Source: Neisseria sp. MVDL19-042950 | Lineage (GTDB): Bacteria > Pseudomonadota > Gammaproteobacteria > Burkholderiales > Neisseriaceae | NCBI RefSeq assembly: GCF_030504625.1 | Contig: NZ_JAUKWH010000002.1 | Location: 1 to 64,000, forward strand | DNA length: 64,000 nucleotides | Direction: 5' to 3' | Shown: positions 29,790 through 40,139 of the stretch, piece after piece | How the letters are laid out: each line of letters begins with the position of its first letter | Position numbering within the stretch: the first letter of the stretch is position 1 | Made by a program: the position numbers and the translations under genes | The notes under the pieces: model-generated | Told to the model about the DNA's origin: nothing | Database searches by the model: none | Seen by the model: the letters and a program-made list of their open reading frames with translations, nothing else

Positions 29790-30452
29790 TCAAGGTTTGA
29801 CTTCTTTGCCGTTGATTTTCACGCCGGTAAGTTTGAGATTGTAGGTTTTGCCGTCATCGGTGTAGCTGATTTGGGCGGGAATATTGTTGAATTCCGGTGC
29901 AAACGCATAATTGACCGTGCTGTCGCCGCGTTGGATGCGGTATTTGTTGACTGTGGTCGTGCCGCCGCCGATTTTATATTGCGAACTGCCCGCGCTGTTG
30001 AGGCTGCCGACGCGGTAGATTTTTTTGCCGTTGGTAATACGCAGGCCGGACGGGAGTTTGGCATCGTTGGCGGCAAGTTGCCATGCGAGGGTAAATAAAT
30101 CCATCGTGATGCCGGAAGAGGCTTCGGTTTTCTGTTCGCCGGTTTTTCCGTAGGTAACTTGGCCGTTGCCGAATTTGGCTTCCGCATAAGTTTTGCCGCC
30201 GCGCACGTCTTTATAGTAGGCGGGTTTGAGGGTGTTGCCGGATACGGTGCCGCCTGATTCGAAGCGGATGCTGTATAGCGGCACTTTGATGCGCGATACG
30301 ATTTTGTAGCTGTTTCCGCTGCGGGTAAAAGTCATGGTGGCGGGAATGCCGTAGCTGCCCGAATATTTGAGCTCGGCAGATTGGGGAAGCTCCGAAGCAA
30401 ATGCCGGTGAAGCAAATACGGCGGCAAGTAAGGTCAAACTTAATTTTTTCAT
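29790..30452 (-). CDS. DUF3108 domain-containing exported protein
   Basis: 220 aa with signal peptide MKKLSLTLLAAVFASPAFA; ELKYSGSYGIPATMTFTRSGNSYKIVSRIKVPLYSIRFESGGTV. Confidence 0.8.
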   Translation of the reverse strand: MKKLSLTLLAAVFASPAFASELPQSAELKYSGSYGIPATMTFTRSGNSYKIVSRIKVPLYSIRFESGGTVSGNTLKPAYYKDVRGGKTYAEAKFGNGQVTYGKTGEQKTEASSGITMDLFTLAWQLAANDAKLPSGLRITNGKKIYRVGSLNSAGSSQYKIGGGTTTVNKYRIQRGDSTVNYAFAPEFNNIPAQISYTDDGKTYNLKLTGVKINGKEVKP

Positions 30453-30473
30453 GCGGTTTCCTTTCTCGGGAAA

Positions 30474-31100
30474 TCAGGCCAGCAACGGTTGGTTTTTCGG
30501 ACGGCACTGCGGATTCATCACGCGGTTGCCGTTGATTTTCAGACGGCCTTCTACAAAATCGGCCACGGCTTGCGGGAACAGCAGGTGTTCCACTTCCAAT
30601 ACCCGTGCGGCGATGTCGTTGGCAGTATCGTTGTCGTAAACCGGCACGACACCTTGCGAAATAATCGGGCCGCAATCCAGCTCGGGCGTAACGAAATGGA
30701 TGGTGCAGCCGGCAATCCGGCAGCCGGCTTCCAGCGCGCGTTCGTGTGTGTGCAGGCCGGTAAAGGCGGGCAGCAGGGAAGGGTGGATATTGATCAGGCG
30801 GCCTTCGTAACGGCGGCAGAACTCGGGCGTGAGAATGCGCATGAAGCCCGCCAGCACCACCAAATCGGGTTGGTATGCGTCGATTTTTTGTATCATGGCC
30901 TGATCGAATTCAAGGCGGCTGTCGAAACTTTTATGGTTAAGACAATCGGTGGCGATGCCGCGTTCCGCAGCCCAAGCCAAACCGGCGGCGTTTTCATTGT
31001 TGCTCAATACGGCGGCGATGCGGGCATTGGGGATGCCGGCATTCACGATGGCCTGCATGTTGCTGCCACGGCCGGAAATCAGGATAACGATGTTTTTCAT
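30474..31100 (-). CDS. purN: Phosphoribosylglycinamide formyltransferase
   Basis: 208 aa; VILISGRGSNMQAIV, LAGFMRILTPEFCRRYEGRLINIHPSLLPAFTGLHTHERALEAG. Confidence 0.97.
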   Translation of the reverse strand: MKNIVILISGRGSNMQAIVNAGIPNARIAAVLSNNENAAGLAWAAERGIATDCLNHKSFDSRLEFDQAMIQKIDAYQPDLVVLAGFMRILTPEFCRRYEGRLINIHPSLLPAFTGLHTHERALEAGCRIAGCTIHFVTPELDCGPIISQGVVPVYDNDTANDIAARVLEVEHLLFPQAVADFVEGRLKINGNRVMNPQCRPKNQPLLA

Positions 31101-31231
31101 GGTTAAGCGGTATGGAAAGAGTCGGTTAAGATAAATCTGCGGGAAAGGGCAAGCAAGCGGGTTAGCCTAATTTAACGGCTTTTTAAAGTTGCAGGCCGAA
31201 AATAAAGCGTTATTGTAGCCAAATATGGAAA

Positions 31232-31262
31232 AGGCCGTCTGAAAACTTTTTTCAGACGGCCT
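31232..31262. terminator. Inverted DUS pair
   Basis: AGGCCGTCTGAAAACTTTTTTCAGACGGCCT. Confidence 0.55.
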
Positions 31263-31279
31263 TTGCATATCATACGGAT

Positions 31280-32122
31280 TCAGTTTGACGCGAATGTGTT
31301 GCATTGGTTGATGTCGCCACTTTTCAGGCCGCGTTTGAACCATGCCAGACGTTGTGCGGACGAGCCGTGCGTGAAGCTGTCCGGCACGACGTAACCTTGC
31401 GATTGCTGTTGCAGGCGGTCGTCGCCGACGGCTTCGGCGGCATTGAACGCTTCTTCCAAGTCGCCTTGTTCAAACAGATTGTCGTTGGCGGCGTAGTGCC
31501 CCCATACGCCGGCGAAACAGTCCGCCTGAAGTTCGAGTTTGACCGACAAGGCGTTGGCCTGAGCTTTTCCGGCGGTTTGCTGCGCCTGATTCACTTGCGG
31601 CAATACACCAAGCAGGTTTTGCACATGATGGCCGACTTCGTGGGCGATCACATAAGCAAAAGCCGCATCACCCGAAGCGCCGAGTTTTTTACGCATATCT
31701 TCGTAGAAAGACAAATCCAGATAAACTTTACGGTCGGCAGGGCAGTAAAACGGCCCCATGGCAGCTTGTCCCGTACCGCAGGCGGTTTGCGTGCCGGCGG
31801 TGTAAAGCACGAGCGTAGGTGCGGCATAACGGCTGCCGTTTTTGGCGAAATACTCGCTCCATACGGTTTCGGTGCTGGCAAGCGTTACTTCGGCGATTGC
31901 TTTCAGTTGGGCTTCCAGTTTGCTGTCGAGTTTGGTTTGCTGCACGGCGGGGGAGCCGATGCCCGGGGTGCCGACTACGCCCGATAAGTCCACGCCGTAA
32001 TATGCGCCGATCAATAAAATGATGATGCCGATGATGCCGGTGCCTTTACCGCCCGGAATGCGCCCGCCTTGGCCGCGGCGGTCTTCCACGTTTGAACTTC
32101 GTTTTCTTCCTTCCCAGCGCAT
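31280..32122 (-). CDS. YpfJ-family neutral zinc metallopeptidase
   Basis: 280 aa; [53 protein letters not shown]. Confidence 0.92.
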   Translation of the reverse strand: MRWEGRKRSSNVEDRRGQGGRIPGGKGTGIIGIIILLIGAYYGVDLSGVVGTPGIGSPAVQQTKLDSKLEAQLKAIAEVTLASTETVWSEYFAKNGSRYAAPTLVLYTAGTQTACGTGQAAMGPFYCPADRKVYLDLSFYEDMRKKLGASGDAAFAYVIAHEVGHHVQNLLGVLPQVNQAQQTAGKAQANALSVKLELQADCFAGVWGHYAANDNLFEQGDLEEAFNAAEAVGDDRLQQQSQGYVVPDSFTHGSSAQRLAWFKRGLKSGDINQCNTFASN

Positions 32123-32205
32123 GGTTGGATTCCTTTTGTATTGGTTGTTGCGGACATTATACGGTATCTGTTTGTTTTACCGAACCGAACTGTTTTCAGA
32201 CGGCC

Positions 32206-33096
32206 TCAGATAAGCTGTTCGCCCCAGTGCAGTTTCTGGCGCAGGGTTTTGTAGTATTGGTAGTCGGTGGGGTGTAAAACGCGCAGCGGGTGGCGGTAGC
32301 GGTGGATTTGGATGCGGTCGAAGTTTTGTACGTCGACGAAAGACTGGCCGTCGAAGTGGACGCGGGCATCGCCGCTTTTGGTAATCAGGATTTCGATTTC
32401 GCAGGTGTCCGAAACGGCAATCGGCCGGTTGGTCATCGATTGCGGGCAAATCGGCACCAAAGTGAACGCGCGCAGACTGGCCTGCATAATCGGGCCGCCG
32501 GCGGCAAGTGCGTAGGCGGTGGAGCCGGTGGGCGTGGATACGATCAGGCCGTCCGAACGCTGGGTGTAAACGAATTCTTTGTTAATGAACACTTCGAACT
32601 CAATCATCTGCCCTGCGCCGCCGCGAGAAAGCACCACATCGTTGAGCGCCAGCGAAGTGGTAACCGTTTCGCCGTTACGGTGCAGCGAGGTTTCCAGCAA
32701 AATGCGCTCTTCGGGCAGGTATTTGCCGGTAAGCATGCCGCTCAAGCCGTGCACCATGCTTTCGCGCGGCACTTGGGTTAAGAATCCCAGATGGCCTTGA
32801 TTGACACCGATAACCGGAACGCGGTACGGAGCAAGTTTGCGGGCGACGGACAGGAAAGTGCCGTCGCCGCCGAGCACGATGACCAAATCGCATTTTTTGC
32901 CGAGGTTTTCTTTATCGGCAATGTGGCAGAGGGCTGCGTCCTGCGCGGCCGCCGTATCGTCTTGAACGCTGGCTTCGTCAAGATAAATATCCAGCCCGGC
33001 GTTATGTAGGAAATCCACCAAAGTGTGCAGGTTTTCCCGAATGCCGGGTGTTTGCGGGCGGGTAACGATGCCGATGTGTTTGAATTGGCTGTTCAT
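32206..33096 (-). CDS. nadK: NAD kinase
   Basis: 296 aa; VLGGDGTFLSVAR, GVNQGHLGFLTQ, STPTGSTAYALAAGGPIM. Confidence 0.97.
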   Translation of the reverse strand: MNSQFKHIGIVTRPQTPGIRENLHTLVDFLHNAGLDIYLDEASVQDDTAAAQDAALCHIADKENLGKKCDLVIVLGGDGTFLSVARKLAPYRVPVIGVNQGHLGFLTQVPRESMVHGLSGMLTGKYLPEERILLETSLHRNGETVTTSLALNDVVLSRGGAGQMIEFEVFINKEFVYTQRSDGLIVSTPTGSTAYALAAGGPIMQASLRAFTLVPICPQSMTNRPIAVSDTCEIEILITKSGDARVHFDGQSFVDVQNFDRIQIHRYRHPLRVLHPTDYQYYKTLRQKLHWGEQLI

Positions 33097-33256
33097 GGCG
33101 CAATCCGTTGCGGGTGTCGTAAACTTAGATTATAGCGGTTTTTCAGACGGCCTGAAAACGCATGTAGTCGGAAGGGCGGTAAGCGTTTGGAATATATCGG
33201 AAAGGATGCAGGCCGTCTGAAACGAATCAAATTCAGACGGCCTGCAGACGGCCTGC

Positions 33257-35818
33257 TCAGACGCTCAGTTGTTCCAACAGAGCCTGTTTCAGGGCAAGCT
33301 GGGTTTTCGGCGTGTCGAGTTCGGGGCTGTACAGCAGGAAACTGTCTTCCACGCGCTCGTCGAGGGTGGCGATTTTTGCATAGCGCACGCTGATGTTTTG
33401 ATCGGACAACACGCCGGCCACATCCGCCAGCAGGTAGGGGCGGTTGACGGCGACAATCTCCAGCGTGTACCAGCCGGGCGCGTCTTCTTCGGGTATCAGC
33501 AGCACGTTCGGCGTAATCGGCAGGTGGCGGCTGCGGCGGCTGCGGACGGTGCGGCGTTCGTCGTTGCCGCCGTTGATATGGCCGTGCACGAAATTGTTCA
33601 GTTCGGCTTCAAGCGCGCTTTGGATGTTGGGATAGTCGGCATAACCGTATTGCGGCGGCATTTGCACGATAAACGTATCGAGAATGTAGTTGTGTTCGGT
33701 AACGAAAGCGCGGGCGGTGAGGATATCCAAACTGTGGCGGCTGAAAATGCGGCACAAGCCGGCAAACAGGCGCGGGCCGTTGGGCATGAAGGCCATTACC
33801 TGAAGCGTGTCGCTTTCGGGCAGCAGGCGGCTGCGTATCTGCGGTTCTTCAAGGCAATGGACGAGGTTGGCGGTGTGCCACAGGATTTCCTGCAATTCGT
33901 GGCGCACGAAATAAGCCGAGCCGAGCGCGCGCCAAAGCTGTTTCTGCTGTTTGTCGGGCGTGCCGGCGCAGGTGAGCTGGTCGGCCGCTCCCTGTTGGCG
34001 GCGGCTGACGATGACGGTGCGGTTGCCGCTTTCGCCGGCAAAACGCCGTATGGCGGCGTGAAACAGGTTTTCCAGCAGGCCGGCGCGCCAGCCGTTCCAG
34101 AGTTTGGGGTTGGTGCCGCGTATGTCGGCCACGGTGAGCAGGTAAAGCGCGGTTAAGCGTTCGGGTGTTTTCACTTTGCCGCAGAAATGATTGACGACAT
34201 CGGGGTCTTGGATGTCTTCTTTTTGGGCGGTGGCCGACATCAGCAGATGGTTTTCCACCAGCCACACCAGCAATTCGCTTTCTTCCGCATCCAAAAAATG
34301 GTCGGCGGCAAAATCGCGCGCATCGGCCATGCCCTGTACGGCATGATCTCCGCCCCGGCCTTTGGCGATATCGTGGAAAAACGCCGCCAGATAAAGCACA
34401 TACTGTTTGGGGAACGAGTGCATCAGCGCGGAAACCGACGGCAGTTCGTGGCTGTGCGAATCTAACGCGAGGCGGCGCATGTTGCGCACCACCATCAGGA
34501 TATGGTCGTCTACCGGATAAACATGGAACAAATCGTGCTGGAGAAGACCGACGATTTTCCCCCATGCGGGCAGGTAACGCCCCAATACGCCGTATAGATT
34601 GAGAAAACGCAATATATGGGTTAAGCCGTCGCCGTTTTTGAAAAATCCGGCAAAACGCCGGCGGTTGGCGGGATTGTCATAAAAACCGCGGTTGATTTTG
34701 CGGGTGGCCGCCCACCATGCGCGCAGGGTTTTGGGGGCGAGCGAAGTGAGATCGTTGCGGCTTTGCAGGATTTCGACGATTTTGAAGATGTGTTCGGGGT
34801 GGTGTGCAAACAGCTCTTTATTTCTCACGGCAATTTGGTTGCCTACCTGATAATAGTCTTCGTCGATATCGTGTACCGAGCGCGGCAGCAGCGAATAAAT
34901 GCGCCCGCGCAGCATGGGCAGCAGAATGCCGTTGAGCTGTTTGACGATTTTGACGGCGCGGTAAAACACTCGCATTAATTTTTCGCTTTTGATGTGTTTT
35001 TCATCGTCGTACCAACCCATGTTTTCCGCCACTTGGCTTTGCAGATTGAAAATCAGACGGTCTTCGGCACGGCCGGCGGCCAAATGCAGCTCGATGCGGA
35101 TGGAGGCCAGCCGTTTGTGGCTGTTCATGAGCATACCCGCTTCGGTGCGGGTGATGATGCCTTGGGCGATCAACGTGTGTATCGGCGCGTCCAAATCTTG
35201 CGCTTTGGCCAACCACAAAATGGTGTGGATGTCGCGCAACCCGCCGGGGCAGGTTTTGATGTTCGGCTCCAACACCGCTCCGGAACCTTGCGATTTGGTA
35301 TGCCGCTGCTCCATTTCCAGCAGTTTGGATTCGATAAACGAGGCGGTATCGCGCTGCAAACTCAGCCGTTGCAACAAGCGGTCGGCCGCTTGGCGGTTGC
35401 CGGATAAAAAACGTGCTTCGAGCAGGGCGGTGTCGCCGGTGATGTCGTCGCGCACGCTGTCGCACAATTCTTCTATGCCGCCGCTCTTCACGGCCGGTGC
35501 GAGTTTCATGTCCCACAGAATCTGCACGAATCCGGCAATTTTTTCCTGCTCTTCGGGCGTGAGCGGATCGGGTGACACGACGGCCAAATCCAAGTCGGAA
35601 CACGGATACATCTCTTCGCGCCCGAATCCGCCCGTGGCCAGCAGGCATAAATGGCTGTTGCCGAACAGTTCCCGCCACAACACCGACAGCATTTTTTCCA
35701 ATGCTTTGCCGTAACGCTCGAAAAACATCATCGGCTGGCGTTTGCTGCGGTAGGCTGCAACGGCTTGCTGCTTTTCCGATTGCAGCTCTTGAACGGCGGA
35801 TTGAATCACGGTTTGCAT
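33257..35818 (-). CDS. glnD: Bifunctional uridylyltransferase/uridylyl-removing enzyme
   Basis: 853 aa from [34 protein letters not shown] domain [13 protein letters not shown]-terminal ACT domains. Confidence 0.96.
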   Translation of the reverse strand: MQTVIQSAVQELQSEKQQAVAAYRSKRQPMMFFERYGKALEKMLSVLWRELFGNSHLCLLATGGFGREEMYPCSDLDLAVVSPDPLTPEEQEKIAGFVQILWDMKLAPAVKSGGIEELCDSVRDDITGDTALLEARFLSGNRQAADRLLQRLSLQRDTASFIESKLLEMEQRHTKSQGSGAVLEPNIKTCPGGLRDIHTILWLAKAQDLDAPIHTLIAQGIITRTEAGMLMNSHKRLASIRIELHLAAGRAEDRLIFNLQSQVAENMGWYDDEKHIKSEKLMRVFYRAVKIVKQLNGILLPMLRGRIYSLLPRSVHDIDEDYYQVGNQIAVRNKELFAHHPEHIFKIVEILQSRNDLTSLAPKTLRAWWAATRKINRGFYDNPANRRRFAGFFKNGDGLTHILRFLNLYGVLGRYLPAWGKIVGLLQHDLFHVYPVDDHILMVVRNMRRLALDSHSHELPSVSALMHSFPKQYVLYLAAFFHDIAKGRGGDHAVQGMADARDFAADHFLDAEESELLVWLVENHLLMSATAQKEDIQDPDVVNHFCGKVKTPERLTALYLLTVADIRGTNPKLWNGWRAGLLENLFHAAIRRFAGESGNRTVIVSRRQQGAADQLTCAGTPDKQQKQLWRALGSAYFVRHELQEILWHTANLVHCLEEPQIRSRLLPESDTLQVMAFMPNGPRLFAGLCRIFSRHSLDILTARAFVTEHNYILDTFIVQMPPQYGYADYPNIQSALEAELNNFVHGHINGGNDERRTVRSRRSRHLPITPNVLLIPEEDAPGWYTLEIVAVNRPYLLADVAGVLSDQNISVRYAKIATLDERVEDSFLLYSPELDTPKTQLALKQALLEQLSV

Positions 35819-35834
35819 GGCGGGTTTCCGTAGC

Positions 35835-35863
35835 AGGCCGTCTGAAAACCTTTCAGACGGCCT
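35835..35863. repeat. Inverted DUS pair between xseA and glnD
   Basis: AGGCCGTCTGAAAACCTTTCAGACGGCCT. Confidence 0.85.
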
Positions 35864-35935
35864 CTGCAAAAGGGTTGGCGACCTTGTTATTATATCCGAC
35901 TGTACGGGGCGTTGTTGATGGCGCAAAAAGGTTTG

Positions 35936-35964
35936 AGGCCGTCTGAAAGGTTTTCAGACGGCCT
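35936..35964. terminator. Second inverted DUS pair, downstream of xseA
   Basis: AGGCCGTCTGAAAGGTTTTCAGACGGCCT. Confidence 0.55.
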
Positions 35965-35986
35965 CTGCACCCGATACGCTCAGGTT

Positions 35987-37342
35987 TTAAGAATAATCAA
36001 ACAAATCCGGCTGCTTATGTTCGCTGGTTACGCGCACGTCGGTTTCGCCGTCGGCAAAGGTAATGTGCAGTTTCTGGCCTTGCTTCAAAGCATGGGCGCT
36101 GCGGATGACTTGGCCGCGGCTGTTTTTAACCACGCTGAAGCCGCGTTCCAAAATGTGTTGCGGCGACACGGCTTCGAGCAGGGCGGCCTGTTTCTCAAGG
36201 CGTTGGCGGTACAGCGCGAACAAAGACAACCGGCTTTGCTGTAAGGCCGTCTGAAAACGCATTACGTCGCGTTTGGATGTTGAAATATCGGGGCGCAGAT
36301 GGGCGAGGGTTTGCTGTTGGCGGGCGAGCTTCTGCACATTGAAGCGGTGGTTATTTTGCATGGAAAAGCGCAGCGACTGTTGCAAGGCGGCAAGTTGGTT
36401 GCGCTGTTCGTTTAACTTTTGCTGCGGGTGGCGGATTTGGCGGGCGAACCAATCGACGCGCTGGCTGGCATCGTAATAACGTTGCTCCAACACGGTTTTC
36501 AGACGGCCTTGTGCCTGTGCGAGCTTGTGCAGCGACTCCAAGCGGTTGGGGCTGACCAGTTCTGCCGCACCCGTGGGCGTGGGTGCGCGCACGTCGGCGA
36601 CAAAATCCGCCAGCGTGAAATCGGTTTCATGCCCCACGCCGCTGACTACGGGAATTTCGCACGCCTCAATCGCCCGCACGACCGGCTCTTCGTTAAACGC
36701 CCACAAATCTTCGATGCTGCCCCCGCCGCGACACACGATTAACACGTCTGCTTCGGCACGCGCAGAGGCCGTCTGAATCGCTTGGGCGATCTGAAATTCG
36801 CTGCCCGCGCCTTGAACTGCGGTCGGGTACACAATCACGGGGATTTCCGGCGCACGGCGTTTCAACGTGCTGACCACGTCGCGCAAAGCCGCCGCGGCAA
36901 GGCTGGTTACGATACCGATGGTGCGCGGGTGGGCGGGCAGCGGTTTTTTGCGTTCCGCCGCAAACACGCCCTCGGCCTGCAATTGGGCTTTCAGTTTTTC
37001 GTAGGCTTCGTAAAGCTGCCCCAAACCTTTCAGGCGCACTTCGTTCACGGTAATTTGAAACTCGCCGCGCGCTTCGTAAATGCTGATTTTGCCGGTCAGC
37101 TCGATATGGTCGCCTTCTTTCAAAGGAGCGGCCAACTTCGCCGCCGTGCCTTTAAACATGGCGCAGCGCACTTGGGCGCGGCTGTCTTTGAGCGAAAAAT
37201 AGTAATGCCCGCTGGCGGCGCGGGTGAGGTTGGACACTTCGCCCGCCACCCACAGCCCGAACAGGTTGTCTTCCAGCAGGCTTCTGGCTAGGGCGTTCAA
37301 TTCGGAAACGGAAATGGCGGCAGGGGCGAAGAGTTCGGACAT
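35987..37342 (-). CDS. xseA: Exodeoxyribonuclease VII large subunit
   Basis: 451 aa; SELNALARSLLEDNLFGLWVAGEVSNLTRAASGHYYFSLKDS, VCRGGGSIEDLWAFNEE, GHETDFTLADFVADVRAPTPTGAAEL. Confidence 0.97.
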   Translation of the reverse strand: MSELFAPAAISVSELNALARSLLEDNLFGLWVAGEVSNLTRAASGHYYFSLKDSRAQVRCAMFKGTAAKLAAPLKEGDHIELTGKISIYEARGEFQITVNEVRLKGLGQLYEAYEKLKAQLQAEGVFAAERKKPLPAHPRTIGIVTSLAAAALRDVVSTLKRRAPEIPVIVYPTAVQGAGSEFQIAQAIQTASARAEADVLIVCRGGGSIEDLWAFNEEPVVRAIEACEIPVVSGVGHETDFTLADFVADVRAPTPTGAAELVSPNRLESLHKLAQAQGRLKTVLEQRYYDASQRVDWFARQIRHPQQKLNEQRNQLAALQQSLRFSMQNNHRFNVQKLARQQQTLAHLRPDISTSKRDVMRFQTALQQSRLSLFALYRQRLEKQAALLEAVSPQHILERGFSVVKNSRGQVIRSAHALKQGQKLHITFADGETDVRVTSEHKQPDLFDYS

Positions 37343-37402
37343 GGCGGTTTGGGCGGTATCAATGAGGTAGAATTTGGATATGACACATTATAAGTATGCG
37401 TT

Positions 37403-37442
37403 ACAACAACTCAAGGCGGCAATCGCCGCCTTGAGTTGTTGT
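37403..37442. terminator. 18-bp perfect-stem hairpin, no DUS, at the PEBP stop codon
   Basis: ACAACAACTCAAGGCGGC-AATC-GCCGCCTTGAGTTGTTGT; no T-run on either side. Confidence 0.55.
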
Positions 37443-37999
37443 TAGCGTTGGTATACGACGGTAACTTTTGCCGAACCTAATGAGTTTGCTTTAGTTAGGA
37501 AACCGACTAAGGCCGGCATGGAGTCCGGCGCAACATTGGGCAGCTTGTCTATTTTTAAAGCGGTTAGGGTTATTTCATAACGGTGTTTTCTGCCTTTGGG
37601 CGGGCAGGCTCCGCCATAACCGGGATTGCCGAAATCGGTACGGGTTTGCAGTGCTCCGGCCGGCAGATTTTTGCCGTCGGCGGTAATGCCGGCCGGCAAT
37701 TTGTTAACATTGGCAGGAATATTGGCGACTACCCAATGTACCCAACCCAAACCTGTCGGGGCATCTTTGTCGTAAATGGTAAGTACAAAGCTTTTAGTGC
37801 CTTTGGGAGCATTTTTCCAAGATAAGGCGGGGGAAAGGTTTTCGCCGGAACAGCCGAAACCGTAATCTTCGCTTAAGACTTGCTGCGAACCGAAACGGCC
37901 GTTTTTGATATCGTCTGCCTTCAGAGTGAACGCACCGGCGGCAAAGGCGGCAGATGAAGACAGGCTGATAATAACGGCGGCAAATAATTTTTTATACAT
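37442..37999 (-). CDS. YbhB/YbcL family PEBP (Raf kinase inhibitor-like) protein, exported
   Basis: MYKKLFAAVIISLSSSAAFAAGAFTL...CSGENLSPALSWKNAPKGTKSFVLTIYDKDAPTGLGWVHWVVANIP...YGGACPPKGRKHRYEITLTAL. Confidence 0.92.
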   Translation of the reverse strand: MYKKLFAAVIISLSSSAAFAAGAFTLKADDIKNGRFGSQQVLSEDYGFGCSGENLSPALSWKNAPKGTKSFVLTIYDKDAPTGLGWVHWVVANIPANVNKLPAGITADGKNLPAGALQTRTDFGNPGYGGACPPKGRKHRYEITLTALKIDKLPNVAPDSMPALVGFLTKANSLGSAKVTVVYQR

Positions 38000-38093
38000 A
38001 TAGAGTGATTCCTTTAACATAGAAAGTGGCGATTAAAGAAGAAAGTAGCATGATATATCATGTTGCGCTAATCAATCGATGCATCATATTATG

Positions 38094-38112
38094 CATAATG
38101 ATAATCATTGTA
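38094..38112. promoter_or_regulatory. Candidate Fur box
   Basis: CATAATGATAATCATTGTA versus consensus GATAATGATAATCATTATC (16/19). Confidence 0.65.
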
Positions 38113-38369
38113 TGTGGGACAAGGATATTATATCAGGCCTATTGCTAAAGCAACGAGGTTGGAAAAGCCTGCCTCGGCACTTTCTCCCGTTGTTTGAATG
38201 TTATCAAATAAATATGCTTCCATCTTGTTTTCTAGAAAGAGAAAGTATCTTAACTATTTGTTTTTATAGATATTCAATTGTAATCTCATCTTCGGAAGGT
38301 GTTTGTGCCCGAAGAGGGTTAGGTACGGTAAAATATTCGTAGTGCACATATTCCGAGAGGCCGTCTGAA

Positions 38370-39398
38370 ATGCCCAAACTCCACCAAATCATCGAACGCC
38401 ATTGGCAAACCCCCAATCCCGTGCTGGCTGTTTTGCTGAAGCCTTTGTCGTACCTGTTTCAGACGGCCTCCGCCATTCGTCGCGAACGTTATCGGACAGG
38501 CCGTCTGAAAAGCGAAAAGCTGCTGGTGCCGGTGGTGGTGGTAGGTAACATTCATGCGGGCGGGGCGGGTAAAACGCCGGTGGTTTCCGCGCTGGTGGCC
38601 GGATTGCAGGCGCGTGGGATCAGGGCGGGCATCATCAGCCGCGGTTACGGCCGCAAGAATGCGGCGGTGCATGTGCTGGATGAAAACAGCACGGCGGCGG
38701 ATGCGGGCGACGAACCCCTGCTGCTGTATCGCCAAACCGGCGCGCCGACGGCGGTGGGCGGCAACCGTGCGCAGGCGGGCAGGGCGTTGCTGGCGGCGTT
38801 TCCCGATGTGCAGGTAATGGTGGCCGACGACGGCTTGCAGCATTATGCGTTGCAGCGCGATTTGGAAATTGTGGTCTTTCCGTTTGCCGATATGGGCCGA
38901 CGCGATTTGGATTTACTGCCCAACGGCGGTTTGCGCGAGCCTTTTTCGCGGTTGCAGTCGGCGGATGCGGTGGTGGTGAGCGGCTGTAAAGGCGGTTTGG
39001 ACAGAGCTTATTTCAGGCCGTCTGAAAACCTGTTTGCAAGCCGTGTGGAGGCGGGAGAGATTTACCGCCTGAACCGTCCGCATGAAAAACTCGATATCGG
39101 CGGTTTGGCGGGCAAAAAAGCGGCGGCGGTGGCGGGAATTGCCAAGCCGGAACGTTTTTTCGACACTTTGCGCGGCATGGGCATTGCGTTGTCGGAAACC
39201 CGTGCGCTGCCCGACCACGCCGATATTTCCGCCGCCGAGTTGCCCGCCGCCGATATTGTGCTGGTTACTGAAAAAGACGCGGTAAAACTTTCAGACGGCC
39301 TCGCGGAAAATGTGTGGGTGCTGCCTGTTTGTGCGATAATCGAACCTGATTTGGCGGCGTTTGTGGCAGGCCGTCTGAAAGACATCAGGGAGAAGTGA
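38370..39398 (+). CDS. lpxK: Tetraacyldisaccharide 4'-kinase
   Basis: 342 aa; [71 protein letters not shown]. Confidence 0.96.
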   Translation: MPKLHQIIERHWQTPNPVLAVLLKPLSYLFQTASAIRRERYRTGRLKSEKLLVPVVVVGNIHAGGAGKTPVVSALVAGLQARGIRAGIISRGYGRKNAAVHVLDENSTAADAGDEPLLLYRQTGAPTAVGGNRAQAGRALLAAFPDVQVMVADDGLQHYALQRDLEIVVFPFADMGRRDLDLLPNGGLREPFSRLQSADAVVVSGCKGGLDRAYFRPSENLFASRVEAGEIYRLNRPHEKLDIGGLAGKKAAAVAGIAKPERFFDTLRGMGIALSETRALPDHADISAAELPAADIVLVTEKDAVKLSDGLAENVWVLPVCAIIEPDLAAFVAGRLKDIREK

Positions 39399-39940
39399 TG
39401 AAGATGAAGAATAAATGGGTATTGGCCACCGCTTTGTGTTTGGCAGCAGGTTCGGTTTGGGCGGCAGAGGCAAGCAAGGCTTCGTTGGAAAAGCTGTTTG
39501 AAGTGCAGCAGTTCGATAAAATGCTCGACGAAATGAACAGGAGCGTTCCTTCATTTGCCAAAGAGCAACTGCAATCGCAAGATTGGTTTAAACAAATTCC
39601 GGCCGCCAAACGCGATGCGGTGGCCGCCAAAATCAACCGGTATGCCGAGCAGATGGTTAAACAGATGAATACGCCGCAAATGCGTGCCGAAATCCGCAAG
39701 GTCGGCATTGAGGGCGGGGCGAAAGTGTTTACCCAAGAAGAAGTGGATGCGTTGATTAAGTTTTACAGCTCGCCCGTCGGCAAATCGATCAATGCCAAAA
39801 TGCCGCAATATTTGCAGGCGGTGATGGTGCCGATGAATAATCTGATGCAAAAGCAGCTCAATGATTACCAACAGCAAAACGCGCCGCGCTTGAAACGCGA
39901 AATCAACCGGTTGGTTTGCGGCAAAGATGAATGTAATTGA
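39395..39940 (+). CDS. DUF2059 domain-containing exported protein
   Basis: 181 aa; signal peptide; [32 protein letters not shown]. Confidence 0.85.
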   Translation: MMKMKNKWVLATALCLAAGSVWAAEASKASLEKLFEVQQFDKMLDEMNRSVPSFAKEQLQSQDWFKQIPAAKRDAVAAKINRYAEQMVKQMNTPQMRAEIRKVGIEGGAKVFTQEEVDALIKFYSSPVGKSINAKMPQYLQAVMVPMNNLMQKQLNDYQQQNAPRLKREINRLVCGKDECN

Positions 39941-39956
39941 AAAGGTAAATAAATCG

Positions 39957-40139
39957 ATGGAAAAGAAATTTTTAGATATTCTCGTCTGCCCGGTCAGCAA
40001 AGCACCGTTGGAATACAAACCCGAATTGCAGGAATTATGGTGCCGCCAAAGCAAGCTGGCTTATCCGATTAAAGACGGCATTCCTTACATGCTTGAAAAC
40101 GAAGCCCGCCAACTCACTGAAGAAGAGCTGCACGCATGA
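39957..40139 (+). CDS. Trm112 family protein
   Basis: [51 protein letters not shown]. Confidence 0.93.
   Translation: MEKKFLDILVCPVSKAPLEYKPELQELWCRQSKLAYPIKDGIPYMLENEARQLTEEELHA

Noticed and set aside
38079-38342. 87-aa ORF in the lpxK upstream region
   Set aside because: No convincing SD, contains the Fur-like box itself, and has no recognisable family; treated as non-coding.
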